Assembly (NCBI RefSeq): GCF_050947875.1
Contig: NC_134568.1
Coordinates: 253,465,267 to 253,529,266 of the forward strand
Reading direction: 5' to 3'
DNA from: Dermacentor variabilis
Taxonomy: Eukaryota > Arthropoda > Arachnida > Ixodida > Ixodidae
DNA: 64,000 nucleotides
The position numbers and the translations under genes are program-made. Shown in pieces: positions 11,266-24,300 of this stretch. Positions within the stretch are counted from its first letter, which is position 1; each line of letters starts with the position of its first letter. Under the pieces are notes generated by a model. That model ran no database searches. It saw only the letters and a list, made by a program, of their open reading frames with translations, and was not told the origin of the DNA.

Positions 11266-14200
11266 TAATCTGTGGTTTTACATGCCAAAACCATGATATG
11301 ATTATGGGGTACATCGTAGTTCAGGACTCCGGATTAATTTTGACCACCTAGGGTTCTTTAAAGCGCATCCAAAGCATGGTAGATGGGTATTTCTGCATTT
11401 CACTCCCACCTAAATGCGGCGGCTGAGCGGTGTATCTTGTGACAGTGCAAAAAATATTGGAACTATTGAAATAACTTGACACATTGCTTTAGAAAATGGA
11501 GTACATTTCTCACAGCGGCAGCTAGTACAAGTTGATTAAAATTTTATGATGCCTTTCTAGTAATTGATAACTTCTTTATCTAGGGCCAGATCATTTATAG
11601 GCCTTGGTTTTATGTTAATTTTTTGTTTTGCATTGTCTTTAGAAGTTTGATGCATGCCCCCCAAAAACCTTGTTTGTTGTCTTCTGAGAGTTATTTGTTG
11701 TTACTGCTGTTGTTATTAGCTCTTGGAAAGTGGCAGGCCCAATGGTATTTTCATAGTAAGCACACCTGACACTTTTACTTTCTTATATACTATACACCAA
11801 TAATGGTGCCAGGAAAAAGCTTTAGCCCATACAAATATACCTTGCCACCAAGTTTGTTCTTTCAAAAGGAAAGAAATCTCTACTGTCTGCCACAAAACCC
11901 ACAACTGCATGCTGTACCATATATGATACAGCAATTGATGCTTGCCTCACAGAGCCACCCCAGTGTATTTCTCGATCAAAGCCTCACACTAGGCGAATAT
12001 ACTGTATATAATTCAGTACCCTAATATTTTTGTGCACCATGTTCAAGTGTATAAATTGTGAAATAACTTGTTTATTTATTGACTTCTTGCACATTGAGTG
12101 AAGAGCTGCCACCATACAGCCTTTAAAGAAAAAGTAAGTTAAAAATGGTCTCCAATGCTAATGTTGCTGTGCATTTCATTGCTTGAGAGGACATAGATTC
12201 TGGGTGAATATGTAGGTTGTTCTTCCTTTTTGATTCTGTTTTGCTAGTAATAGTAGTTCTATGTGTATCGTATATGATACACCATTCAATATGGGGTTAG
12301 ACATTCAGCTCTTAGAGGATGGTTCCTTTTGGTCATCCAAGAACAGCTGTTGTAATTTGTGATTTTCTTTTTTGTATTGGTTTATACCATAGCTGGATTG
12401 CTGGTATATCGGCTCCAAATAAAAATTCAGCTTTATTTTACACTAAGATGTAAAAGACTCATATTGTGAAAGGTTGGGAAGGAGGTAGTAACTGCAATGC
12501 AATTTGTTGTATTCTTGGTGCGTCATGGGGTAGTAATTTTTAGAAATAATTGATTTGTGATCTCAAAAATGACGTTGCATCTATAGCTGAGCAACAAAAG
12601 TGATGGTGCTTTTCGTGTCACATGGGGGGGGGGGGGGGTGCCACAATTTTTCTGTTAGGGGGGTAGGGGGGGATAGCATGGGGGGGATTTCCTTTCATTG
12701 GTGGTGGAGGAGGTCACTACATTACTTGGCCTGGGTGCCAGGCATAAATATTGCAACCACCAATTTGCAACATGTGAAATGGTAATTCTTAGTATATAGT
12801 GTTTTATATTTAATTGGCTTAAATGAAAGACTGTGCAAGGCAAGCATTAGAGGTAGGCATGTCCAGCTAATACTTGATGGTAGAGAAAGAACACATGGTG
12901 GAGCCTTATCCTCAAATGAGGGGGAACGGCATGTGTGCAAGATATGAATAAATTCTTGGTCAAGTGACAACTGCTTGGCTGTTCCTAAATCAAGCCCGAG
13001 CTCAATGCACAGTGAAAGCATTTGTCACGGTGGTTTGAAAGCATGCTAGAGCTTGCAGAGAGATCAGAGAAAACATTGGGATACTTGCAGACTTGAAAAG
13101 CTCTTCTGTGCTATGATGTAATGAGGGCCACTGCTATGTTATTCCATTTGTTGTTTCGTGCTTCTTTGAAGCATTGATTTTCAGCGTAGCGTTTACACCA
13201 TAACACCCACATAGAGTAACGCAAATGCTAGCATAATACGTAATGAATGCCTTGGTAAATGCACGATGCATTTAATAGCAACTAAGTTATGTATGCCACT
13301 TCATGATCATGCAGGCTGACGGCAATGTTAGTATCAAAGTTTTACAGTAGAATGCCGCTTCATTTAGTTTTATATTACTTTCTGTGGCCAATTTAAAATT
13401 TGTATTCCTTGGTGAGGTGCTAATCTTGTGCTTGATTCTATAAACATAAAGCACAATCTTTCCATTTCCACCATAAAGAGCAGCTGAAAACTTTTTCAAA
13501 ACCATGAGCTGTCATCTCATTACTATAATTTCTCATCCCCTGAAAACGAAGATCATGGCTTAACAGGCCACAAGTCTCTGCAAGCTGTTTTAACAAAAAC
13601 GAGCAGCAGCGGCTGCGGGAGGCGCTGCGGCTTGTGTAACGGACTCTGACGGTGAAGACGATCGTGATGTCTTCCGAAGTATTGGTGAGGCACGTAATTC
13701 GAATACAACACTCGTGTGACCTCTATGTTGACTCAACTTCCTCGCACCTTGTTTTTCATTACTGCGAGCACACTACAGGGGTGGAGCTTCGAGGAAAATT
13801 TAATCTGCAATTGCAGCACTGCTACACACACAATCAAGAAAATACCTTCATGAGTTTAATTGTACTGTGGCAGCATTCCAAACCCCTGTAGATCTTCCAA
13901 GTTCCAAAACATGTTCAGCATCCCTATAATGTTGCAACATGGTTCGGTAAATTCAGTCCTTTTAAGTACTTGAATGTTTGCTATACAATCACTTTGGTTT
14001 TAAAAATGTGTACGATGAAAGCAAGCAGTCAGCCTTTGTCAATGTAGATGTTACTCTGCCGTGGTGCTACACATAAATGGTCGCTATTTGCATCTGCCAC
14101 TTTGTTTAGCCAGACTAAAGTCTTGTCTTTGTGATGCTCTGGACAGCACTGTTTCCCTCTGTTAAGAGCGAACTTCACTCTATGAATCCAATATATAAGC

Positions 14201-15273
14201 TGAACCTGTATATCTTTCTTTTGTATCATTAAAAAAAAAAACTTGTTAATTGGTATGCAAAGCTTGGTCCAAAAAGCATGTCACGAGTACAGAATTCCCG
14301 AATGGTTTGTACAGTGTGTAAGTGTCAAGTCTACTGCATGGCTGACCTGAGCTTGAGTTGAGAGAGTGGCATGTGAATGCAGGTTGACACGCTGCCGCTA
14401 CAGTCGGATTGGTTGCCAATGGAGGGGCCCATACCATGAGCTGGAGGTGCACACCCAAGTGTGCTCCCATCCTCACAAATCAGGCGGAGAAGTGATGGAA
14501 GCTCTTGAGCTCATTGACCAGCAGATCCACAAGGAGCAGATGCTGTACAACACCATCTTTGAGCTGCTGTCGTTTGAGAAGATCACTTTTAATGGTACTG
14601 TACACAGACTGTACTTGGCAAGAGCAAACTTAAATGGCACATTCTGGACACACTTACACATTTGACTTGGTTGGACTGCAAGCCAACATGCCGACCTTGT
14701 GTGATCGCACAGATTGCACAGTGGCATATTAGCAACAGTGCAAAGTGCATGGATATGTAGGTTATTGTTGTTCCCATACCATGTATCTGCACAGAAAGTT
14801 GATGACGGGCCATCAAAATTCCAGGAGACTTTTTGCTGGCACGTCAGAGGCATCATGCTTGTTTCTTTTGCATAGACGGTCATCACAATTTTGTTTCACC
14901 ATATTGGAGTTTAGGCTTATCACGAATGTTGGATATCGTGAAAGCATTTTTTTGTTGGATGAGAGTTCAATATATTGAGGTTTGACTGAATGTCCTGCTG
15001 CTTTCACCACCCAAGACCACACACTTCTGCTGGTGGGTGAGCTGAAGACACACCAAAATGAGTTGCCAGAAATAGTTTTTTCTGGAGATTATTTCTGCAC
15101 ATTTATATTTTGTAACGAAAGAGCAAGAAGTTGCTAACCTTAACGTCTGGCGAAATTGGCAAATGATGCACGTTTTGCAATCCAAGGAGACTGTCATCGT
15201 CTGCAGAACAGAATGAACCCATTCATTGTTGTAAAACATAAATGTTTTTTCATGAGCTTATTTTCTTGCTCTG

Positions 15274-15342
<69 letters not shown>

Positions 15343-18300
15343 CCTTGTGAAGCCATTGTAACGATTTCCTGTGACTGGCTGGAATTTACTGCAATAACTT
15401 ACCAGGGTAAGACAATGTTAGTCCAATACATGTGCACAGCATCACATATCCCATGTCCCCATGACAGCACCATCCTAGCCTTTTTGTGGTGCTGATGATT
15501 GCAAATGCTCCCGCTATTTTGTGTCTAATGGCACATTCGGCTAGTCATTTTCAAGTGTTCTGGCAGTGCGCATTGCATTCGGCTTGTTCTTTTGGAGTGG
15601 CTGGTTCTTTTCTTTCGACTTCGCCCTACCATCTGCTAGCCGCCTGGTTAGCTCAGATGGTAGAGCGGCTGCCCCGGAAAGGCGGTGGGCCCGGGTTCGA
15701 GTCCCCGACCAGAACGAATTTTTCTTCAACTGTGAGGCTTTTCTTTCGAGGAACCTGTATGGGTTTCCTTTGTAGCGATTTGCTACAAACGGGTGGATGT
15801 CTGATTTTCCCTTTATGAATTACTTCTCTCCACCTTGCGGGTTTCCGCAGAGCTACTTTGTCAAACTCTTGCCTTTGCTTCGAGTTGTTGGCAAATTCGA
15901 CTTCGCCCTACCATCTGCTAGCCGGCTGGTTAGCTCAGATGGTAGAGCGGCTGCCCCGGAAAGGCGGTGGTCCCGGGTTCGAGTCCCGGACCAGGATGAA
16001 TTTTTCAACTATGAGGCTTTTCTTTTGAGGAACCCGTATGGGTTTCCTTTGTAGCAATTGCTACGAATGGGTGGATCTCAGACTTTTCCTTTATGAACTT
16101 AAGTTTTGATGCACAAGTTGTGGTATAGCTTGCAGTGCTTGCGTGCGGAAACTAGATGTTGTGTTTGTGCTGCTGCCCATCATGTGTCCCGGTTAGCGTT
16201 TGGACGTAGAATGAATTTCATGAATGACCCTTGTGTGGAAGTCCTTCTGTGCAAGTGTTTCGACATTAACTATTAACATCTGCTATATGTAATTCGACTG
16301 TGCCCTTCAAGACTTGTGTTTAGTGAAATAATTATTTGCTCAGAATTTCTTATGTTCACACCTGCGTGTCGCACGAATGAGCGTGTAAGAATAATATTAT
16401 GGAAGAACAAAATGGCAGTTGATGTTTTTCTTCAATAATATCAATTTACAATAATGTTGTTCACATAAGTTCTGGTGTTTTCTAGCACCAGCTCAATTTC
16501 AGCATGTAGGAACACCACTGTATCTTTCATATCAGCATACCATGGCACGATAATGCGAAGCTGCACATTCTGAAACATTTTGCAATAGTTGTTTTTACAT
16601 AATTTACATGCTTGTTTGAGGATGGTCAGCAGGACTGACCACTGGCACTTGTAATTAAGCTGCTGGGAAGTCAGTCTACTGTGAATGATTCCACAATCAA
16701 CAGTTTAAACGAGCTTTTCGAACTCCATTGGAAAGCATTGGTCCTTTCCGAGACTTCTTCACACAGACCAATTAAAAGTGATGTCAAATTACTGCTAACG
16801 ATATGCAGGTCAACTGTATATGATAGTAGTCAGAGCTTGTGCTGTTAGAACATTTGATCAGGTGTACCTTCTTCAAAAATGTTAGTAACAATGCACCATT
16901 GATAGCCTCCGTACCATAAAGTAACAACCGTCAGAATTACTGGCAAGCTTATGCAGTTGTGCTGTGGGAGTAGGCTACAACCACCACGCATGGATATAGC
17001 CTCATAGTCCACAAAAGTGGTTATCGTGGGAGGATGATGCAATACTGAAGGCATATTAGGGCTAACAAGTACAAGGCATGTAGATCAATGCATGAGCCAG
17101 AATGGATGCACTTATGCCGTGTAAAAGATATCTACAGGAGTTTTGTTTCATCAACCGTGCCTGCAATACAATACAGTCCAGAGTTCTACTGACAGTAAGT
17201 GGGTGTTTACCAACAAATGTTTTTGCCTGTGCAATTGCAATAGCCACTTCGGCCAAGTGTGTACAATAAAAGTTGGTCAGTCACTCACTAAACATGACCT
17301 GTGACTGATGAGTTGCAGTGTGGCACCTGATAGATGTGGCTTTGACAAGTGAGTTAGCAAAGAGCATTAACAGCGGCAGTGTTGTACCTGCTTGTTTGTG
17401 GAAAATGAGCAGAAATGCATAGATGAAAGACTGGCAAACGAGAGGATAATTTTTTTGTAGCATTGTATGAGTCTTTCCTGTGTCTTTCCTGGGTATGGGT
17501 ATTTCCTGTAAAGATCAGGTGCTATTTGTTCATTGCAATAGGCATAGATGTATGCTGTTGGCTCCTCTGTAACATCCTTTGAGGAGACATTATGGCTGGT
17601 ATTTGTCACCAGAGAATGACAGTTGTGGCTTAACCACATAATTGGTGATGTCGTCTTAGGTAATACAGTCGGAACCCACTAAAACGATACCGGTTTTGAC
17701 AATATATTGGTTATAACAATGAAAAGCTGCTGCACCGTCAACTTTTGTATGTTTTCCATGGTGAAATAACCAACTTACTACAATGCCCCGATGCTGCATT
17801 ATCGATTGTAATGACGAAGGCTGACTGCTGGGTGTCCGAGCCGAAAGGCAGTGAAATTTGAAATCTTTGAAAAGAAAAAAAGAAAATGAGAAATTCGAGC
17901 TGCTGCACAATGGCCCGCTGTTCCAACAGCCACCGCATGCTCATTTTCCAGCCTTCTCCGCACGCCTCTCTCCCGTTGCCCTTCCAACCCTCCAAACACG
18001 AATGGGCTGCACCCATAGCTCTATGCCGTGCCACCCTCCAAAACTCGAATGGACCGCACAAACTGTGCTGCTCCCAGATTGCTCGCATGTTGCTCGCTGG
18101 CTCCTCACTCTGCACAGTTCTGCAAGCAGCTTAATCGCTGCATTCGTCTTTGTTGGCTGTGTTGAAATCTTTCCTGGCCACGTGGTTTCTCAGGCTCGTT
18201 TGACTCGCCGCCGAAACCAAAGATGGCTGATCCACCTGCTGATCATTGGCAATGCACGACATTGCAGGTGGAAAGAAAGCGCACGGCTATAGATTTGTAA

Positions 18301-21300
18301 ACTAAGTGCTTCTAACTGATGAGGTGATCGTTGTGAACGTGCTTGCATCGGATAGCGACTGTGACGACGGCAGCGATGACGCGGTAGGGCAAGCTGGCTG
18401 CCTCAACGTTGGCCTCACAGGAGGTCTGGCAGATGATTCAGTTCCTCTGGGGCTTCATTTTTGTGAGGAACCCCCCACTGCACTACCTGGAGCACCTGGA
18501 GGCAAAGCTCTGACTGGTGTTGCAGAAGTCGCAGGGCACGGTAGTGCTGAACTGAGCGTCACAAGTTGGCGGTTGGACGTAATTATATTTATTCAATTGT
18601 GTTTTTTACTAATTGTAGCAACGTGTCATTATTTCGCATCATTGCTGGCGCCTCTAGGACACCAAAGCTAGAAGAACCTGGACTGGTTCGTGGGTTGGGG
18701 CTCACCGAGGCCTGCGCGTGCAAGGGGTGTATAAGATCGGCTGTCCACTATTGTGGACAGCCAATTTTTTGTGCAAACATACCCTGGCACTCTTCGGCCT
18801 CCGTGGCCCCAACCCGCGGGCCACCCTGCTTCCAGCTTTGATCCCCCCGCCTGCTTTATTATAATGTCAGTTGCTCTTCTGAGACCTCCGTTTACCAGTT
18901 AGATGTCCCCTCCTGGAGTGCTTGTAAAAAATCCAATCTATCGTCGCGACGAAAAAAGTGACCCGCGACTTGTACAACACCAGTCAGAACCTTGCCGCAC
19001 CTGGATGCCTTGGAGAAGGATGTCGGCAAGCTTCGCGTAAAGCACGAAAGGCTGATAAATATAGGGTTTTACTCGTGCAAGTCAGTCAGAAATACGTGGC
19101 GAGATGCTTGTGGCGATCTTGCCTCAGCGTTTCATCTGGATTTCTCAAGCTGACAGGTTGTTGCGGCAACCCTCTCACATTTTTTAAAACGCCCCTTTTG
19201 GGGCCACCAAAGGGATGCCTCGGTGGTGCTCGGATAACGCTTGCCACCCCTAACCCCTCTTTGCAGTTGTTACAGCAGTGCCATTTTTTAACACCAACAG
19301 CCACGACTTGTTACATGCGATCTGAGTGCCCAGGTAGCAGTTAAACGAGCGAACACAATCAGCAGCCAGATGGAGAAACGTTATGGGGAAGGGCACTGGC
19401 CTCCCTGCCACTATAGTTTTTTCACATCTACTCTGCCATCCTCCTATGTTGATTTTTCCTTGCAACCCGGTTATAACAATGTAATTTTCATGTCACTTGA
19501 ATATTGTTATAAGTGGGTTTGACTGGTATGCGAACATGCGTGATCTCAATATTATGACTGGCATTTGTATGAAAGGTTTTGTTTCTGTTATGTAAATCAT
19601 ACACTGGTTTGTTTTATGACTGTTTGTGGTCAGTATAGTTACCTGCCATTTTCCCTGAACAGCTTTTTAAAAAAATTTTCCACGCACTGCTGCTTGTTTG
19701 TGCTCAAATTTTGCATCAAGGTTGCATATGGTTTGAATCGTTCAGCATAACTCCTTGCATGTTGTTTGCCTGCCTTGTCAAAAAGAAAAAGAAAAAGTGG
19801 GATCCATCATTTGGCTGTCCTCACTGATTTATGAAAACCAATCTTGAAAGCCATGCTCTGGCATACTGCAGATGTCAAAAGGGACCAGGGAATGTCATGG
19901 CCACTATGTTTTAAGAACTCTGCGAAGGGTGCAACCAAAGGCAACTTTGAATTTTTTCTTGATTAACGAGGCAAGTAACAGCGGCAAGTGTTAAAATTTA
20001 ACAATCCAGACCATAAAATACAATGTTGATGCAAAATTTAAGGAAACATTATTGGTAAGTGAAAAAAAGAATTTGAAAGTTTTTAAGGGGAAAATGCAAA
20101 TCACTGCATAAATCTCTTATCTTCCAAAAGGGATGAGAGAAATTGGTAAAAGTAGGGGTCTGATGAAAAACTTCTTAAAAATTTTAAACTTCATTACCAG
20201 GTTGCATATCGGCAAGCTGTGGCCACATAGTTAAAGACGTTTCTTGTCAAGGTTGCCTTCTTTTTATGGGATTTTTCTTCTGTTACATTGTGGCACATCT
20301 GTTTTCCTTTTGCAAAACTTAATACTAGAAGAATTGGGTGTTATTAATTGTTATTTTGCACAGCTGTATAAATGAGTATGGTTTTCAGTGTATGTTTCTA
20401 ATGGCTGTGCCATTTTTTCCAGATTTGCAGTTTAAACCATACCGCACAGATGAGTTCATTCACAAGCTGTACTATGAGACATCTCGCTTTACTGCCTTTG
20501 GCTCACAGTGGGTTGTAAAAGCACGTGTGAATGACAATCAGCGGGATCCAACACAGTCTTGTGAGCGCACCCTCAGCTACCACCTTGTGCTCAAGAGCAA
20601 AGCTTCAACGTAAGTAGCACCTCTGAATTAAGCCATTAAGAAGAGGTCACTGGTTCATTTCTTTATTAGAAGCCAAGCCTTGGCAAATTTAGTAGATGAT
20701 CGCTTACACTCCGACACTCACTCATACTTGTAGGTACACACTCAGTCACGCTTGTATCCTGTTGCTCTCTCTGGCCCTCGCATCCACACTGACATTTACT
20801 CACATTCTTCAGCACTCATACCTGCATACACTTTAACTCGTCAGTGCTCATGGCCGCCCGTACTCCCACTTGAAAAACAAGTTTAAAAGGGTGCAGTGCC
20901 ATCAGCAATGTGACAAACGATTTCGGCATACTGTATATTATTCAGGATATGTAAATATAGATAGAGTCCTATGCTATTTATGTAGGATCCTTTGTTTTCA
21001 GGTAAAAGCTGATTCCAGATTTTGGGTTAAACCAAAATTTTCCCCAAAGTTTACCCCCCCCCCCCCTTCGTAAAGGGGTAATAATAAACGCAAGGGTTAA
21101 ATAACCCATGAACCATAATATAACCATAACCCATAATATCATTAGATTCGAATGACATTTGGTGCAACGAATGCCATTTGCCCTGTTGTGATGCTACACA
21201 GGAAAAACTAATGTGATTCAGTCGTGATATCAATGGCAATCATTGCAAAAAAAGTTGATGTGAAAAATAGAATGCAGTATGTGTAAAGTGTCTCAAAAGT

Positions 21301-24300
21301 CAGTCTGTTTATTTTGATATAAATATGGTCTGGGGGGGGGGGGTCACTTCACTAAAATAACACGCATATAAAGCTATTTCCAGAATATCTGGCCACGATA
21401 AGCCAAAACAAGGCTTAGCCAGCTTAGTAGCCATATCCGATAAATTGAAGACAAACAATATGACTGACATGGCAGCGCTGAATGACAACGCTCAGTTGCA
21501 GCAGGTGAAGCAGCTAGTTGATGTGTGCTTTGCATTGCAAGCGAAGCATACTAATCAGCGGAAGAGCCTTCATCGTCTCAATAGACACAGCTGCCATTCA
21601 TGACGCCAAAAACACACATGCACATAGGCGCCCCATCGTTTACAGTATGACTGACTAGCAAAGCTATGGCAGTCAGATGCAAGTGAGGTGGAGAGTAAAA
21701 ACATTTTGTGACAGCTGGCCATACGGCTTTTCTTTCTCTAGTTAAATGACAGGTGCCTTAAGCCAAGGAAAATTAATTACCTTTTTTACATGAATGATTC
21801 TAAAATTATGTACAATAAATTTCATATTTTGCCTTGTTTCTTGAGTATAGAGTATACATTCGCTTCGAGTGTGAAGCTGAAAGAGCTTCTCGAACTCATT
21901 CGATTGTGGAAGTCATTTGATTATATAATGGCATTAAATATGACTGTGTAGCAGCCAAATAATGTCATTCAGTGCTAATGCCATTTGATTCGAATGACAT
22001 TAAAACGTCCGGTGTGACAGGGGTATTACTCGGTTAAAATGTTTTTCGCAAGTGCCAGGGACTACGTAGTCTTTCTCATCCACATGTTTGGCCACCCTTT
22101 CTAAGTGCCGGTAACGGGCTAGGCTTGTCCAATCTATTTTGACATTCTCACGAGATCCCTTTTTAGCTGTGGGGTAGGAGGCTTACAGCTCCATTTGTCT
22201 GGCAGAGATTTAAAAAATTGTGACTGGCAGCTGCATGTTGCCGTGCCCATTCCAAAAGTTCGGCTTTAATTTGATTTAGTCTCCAAGCTTCAAAAATGAT
22301 TTGCTTCTCTGTGAAAGCATTGACAGTGATGGCAGTGTTTTCAGTGCTATAGATGCCTCCAGTGACTCCGATGTCGCCAACTGCGACTATAGTTCTGATA
22401 GGGCACGGCAGTGGACGAAGTGCGATGGACATAACCTGGTTCTTGTTATTTCGAATTTCAGGCACAAGTTTATTTTATTTTGTTTATTTGTCCATACTGT
22501 GAGCCCTTTTCGGGCTGTTACAGGGTGGGAAATAAAATATAACAAAACAGTGGCATGTGCAAAAATAATTATTCAGTAATTATATACAAGGCATGTACAA
22601 GTACAAGGCACATATACACTTACGATTAGTAAAACAACATTTCCAAATTTCTTTCAAAGGAAACCACAGAGTCAACATTTTCGAAAATCTCGGAATTAAG
22701 TTTGTTCCAGTCAACAATTGTTTTAACCAAAAAAGAATGCTTAAAGATATCAACTCTGTAGGAATAAGGCATGAAAGCATAGCTGTGATTAATCCTTGGT
22801 GATATTCTTCCAGGAGGTCGCAAGTACAGGCTGGGATCCACACTTGGGCTTCGCGTTTGTAATTGGAACATGAATTTTAATCTAGCAGCCCTCCGGCGTT
22901 CAGCCAGTGTCGGAAGGTTAGCGCTGTCAAGTAACCCTGTAACTGATTGCGTTAGATTGTAGCAGGAAAAGATAAACCTGGCAGCAAGACGCTGTACTTT
23001 TTCTAGTTTATTAATGATATACTTGCGTACTCTAGAGTAGGGTGAACAATTGCCCGGTATGCACTTAGTTTTACATCAGAACTGGCAAACTTCAATTTCC
23101 TTTTTAACAAGCCGAGCTTTCACTGTGCGGATCCACAAGTGATCGCCAAATGACGGTTCCACTTTAGATCATGTGTTATAGTTGTACAAAAGAAATGAAA
23201 TACCTTGGAATAACTATAACACATGATCTAAAATGGAACCGTCATATGGCGATCATATGGTCATAGGGTTTTATTATATCACTGCCAATAGCATAAGAAA
23301 AAAGCGAAGGTAGTTTCTTATTTGATATAGTCATGCAAGCAGACTTCTTAAAGTTAATTTGCATATCCCATAAGGTACACCAGTCATTAATAATCTGCAA
23401 TGACTCATTCAATAAAATTTGGTCATTGGCGCTTTTTACCCGGCAGACCACCAAACAGTCTTCAAAGAGTCGTACTTCAATCAGTGGGTTAATGTTCATG
23501 GCGTGAGAAGACCGCGCCACCCGATTGGTGGAGCTGGCTGGTGTCGTCGAGGAGGAGGAAATGGCTGAACACTTGAGACTTTCTTGTAAACGACTTCACG
23601 CTGCAGTTGAATGTAACGGGGAGCTAGCTATTCAAAGCTTTAGGTTTTAAGGACAGTGAAGATAAAATAGACTTTGAATAGGTACAAATGACTAAATGGA
23701 GGCTATCTGATTTGTAGATAATATCAACGCAAAAGCAAAGGAGTAAATACATAGGTATGGATGCATATAGTACCATTCAAGGCTAGGTGACGTGCGCCAC
23801 CACCGCCCGATTCAAAGGGTTGAGCCTCATCCATCCATCCATGCTAAGCGAGCCGGCCTGCGCGCCGTTGTCGCGCTGAGACGCCATTTTGGAAAACTGC
23901 GTGCAGCGACTGAGGAACACAACAATGCCCGGGTCAGCGAGAAAGTTTCATACGCTGAACAAATTAGGCAAAAAGCAGAAGAAATCGATGGTTGGTAATT
24001 TTAAAGGTCGTCGCACTTCCCCAAGATGTGGCGAGGGCGATGTAGAGGCTACATCAAGTGGACAAGGCATCAAAGTTGGCGACAACAGCATGGGTCCGGC
24101 CTGTGCGCCAGCTCGTGAAGCCGACAGCGTCGGCCAAGACACGGTGATGCTGCAGCCTTCTGATGTGGAGCAGAACAGGATTCGAACTGAGGAAAAACTC
24201 CAGGAACTCTCATTAATGGCAGCGATGAAATGGAAATCTGATTGTTTTAACCGAGACAGCGGCATGGTCGACAGTGCGCTTGACAAGACGGCATTCACAA

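Larger units (their letters stand above)
10509..14382 (+). other. CYHR1 intron 2 (3.9 kb)
   Basis: GT donor at 10509; AG acceptor at 14381-14382. It contains an AT microsatellite (11198-11262), a dispersed tick-type repeat (about 11263-11425) and a G-rich tract (12622-12715). The remainder shows no recognisable element. Confidence 0.85.
14595..20422 (+). other. CYHR1 intron 3 (5.8 kb)
   Basis: GT donor at 14595; AG acceptor at 20421-20422. It holds an AT microsatellite, a tandem pair of tRNA-derived SINEs (15619-16105) and a Tigger-like deletion derivative (17666-19525). Near 14945-14990 the sequence ends AGGTTTGACTG, resembling a second Tc1/Tigger-type end. I recognise nothing in 16106-17660 or 19530-20420. 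Confidence 0.85.

Noticed and set aside
11051..11314. Frames of Ile-Tyr repeats across AT tracts (also at 15156-15350 and 61500-62120)
   Set aside because: Translation of AT microsatellites; no coding evidence.
15645..15716. tRNA gene
   Set aside because: A and B boxes are present, but the sequence continues into a SINE tail, is duplicated at a 282-bp period and has C at position 33. It is a tRNA-derived SINE.
18306..18671. Stand-alone 121-codon acidic protein gene
   Set aside because: Better explained as the C-terminal remnant of a Tigger-like transposase between inverted ends.
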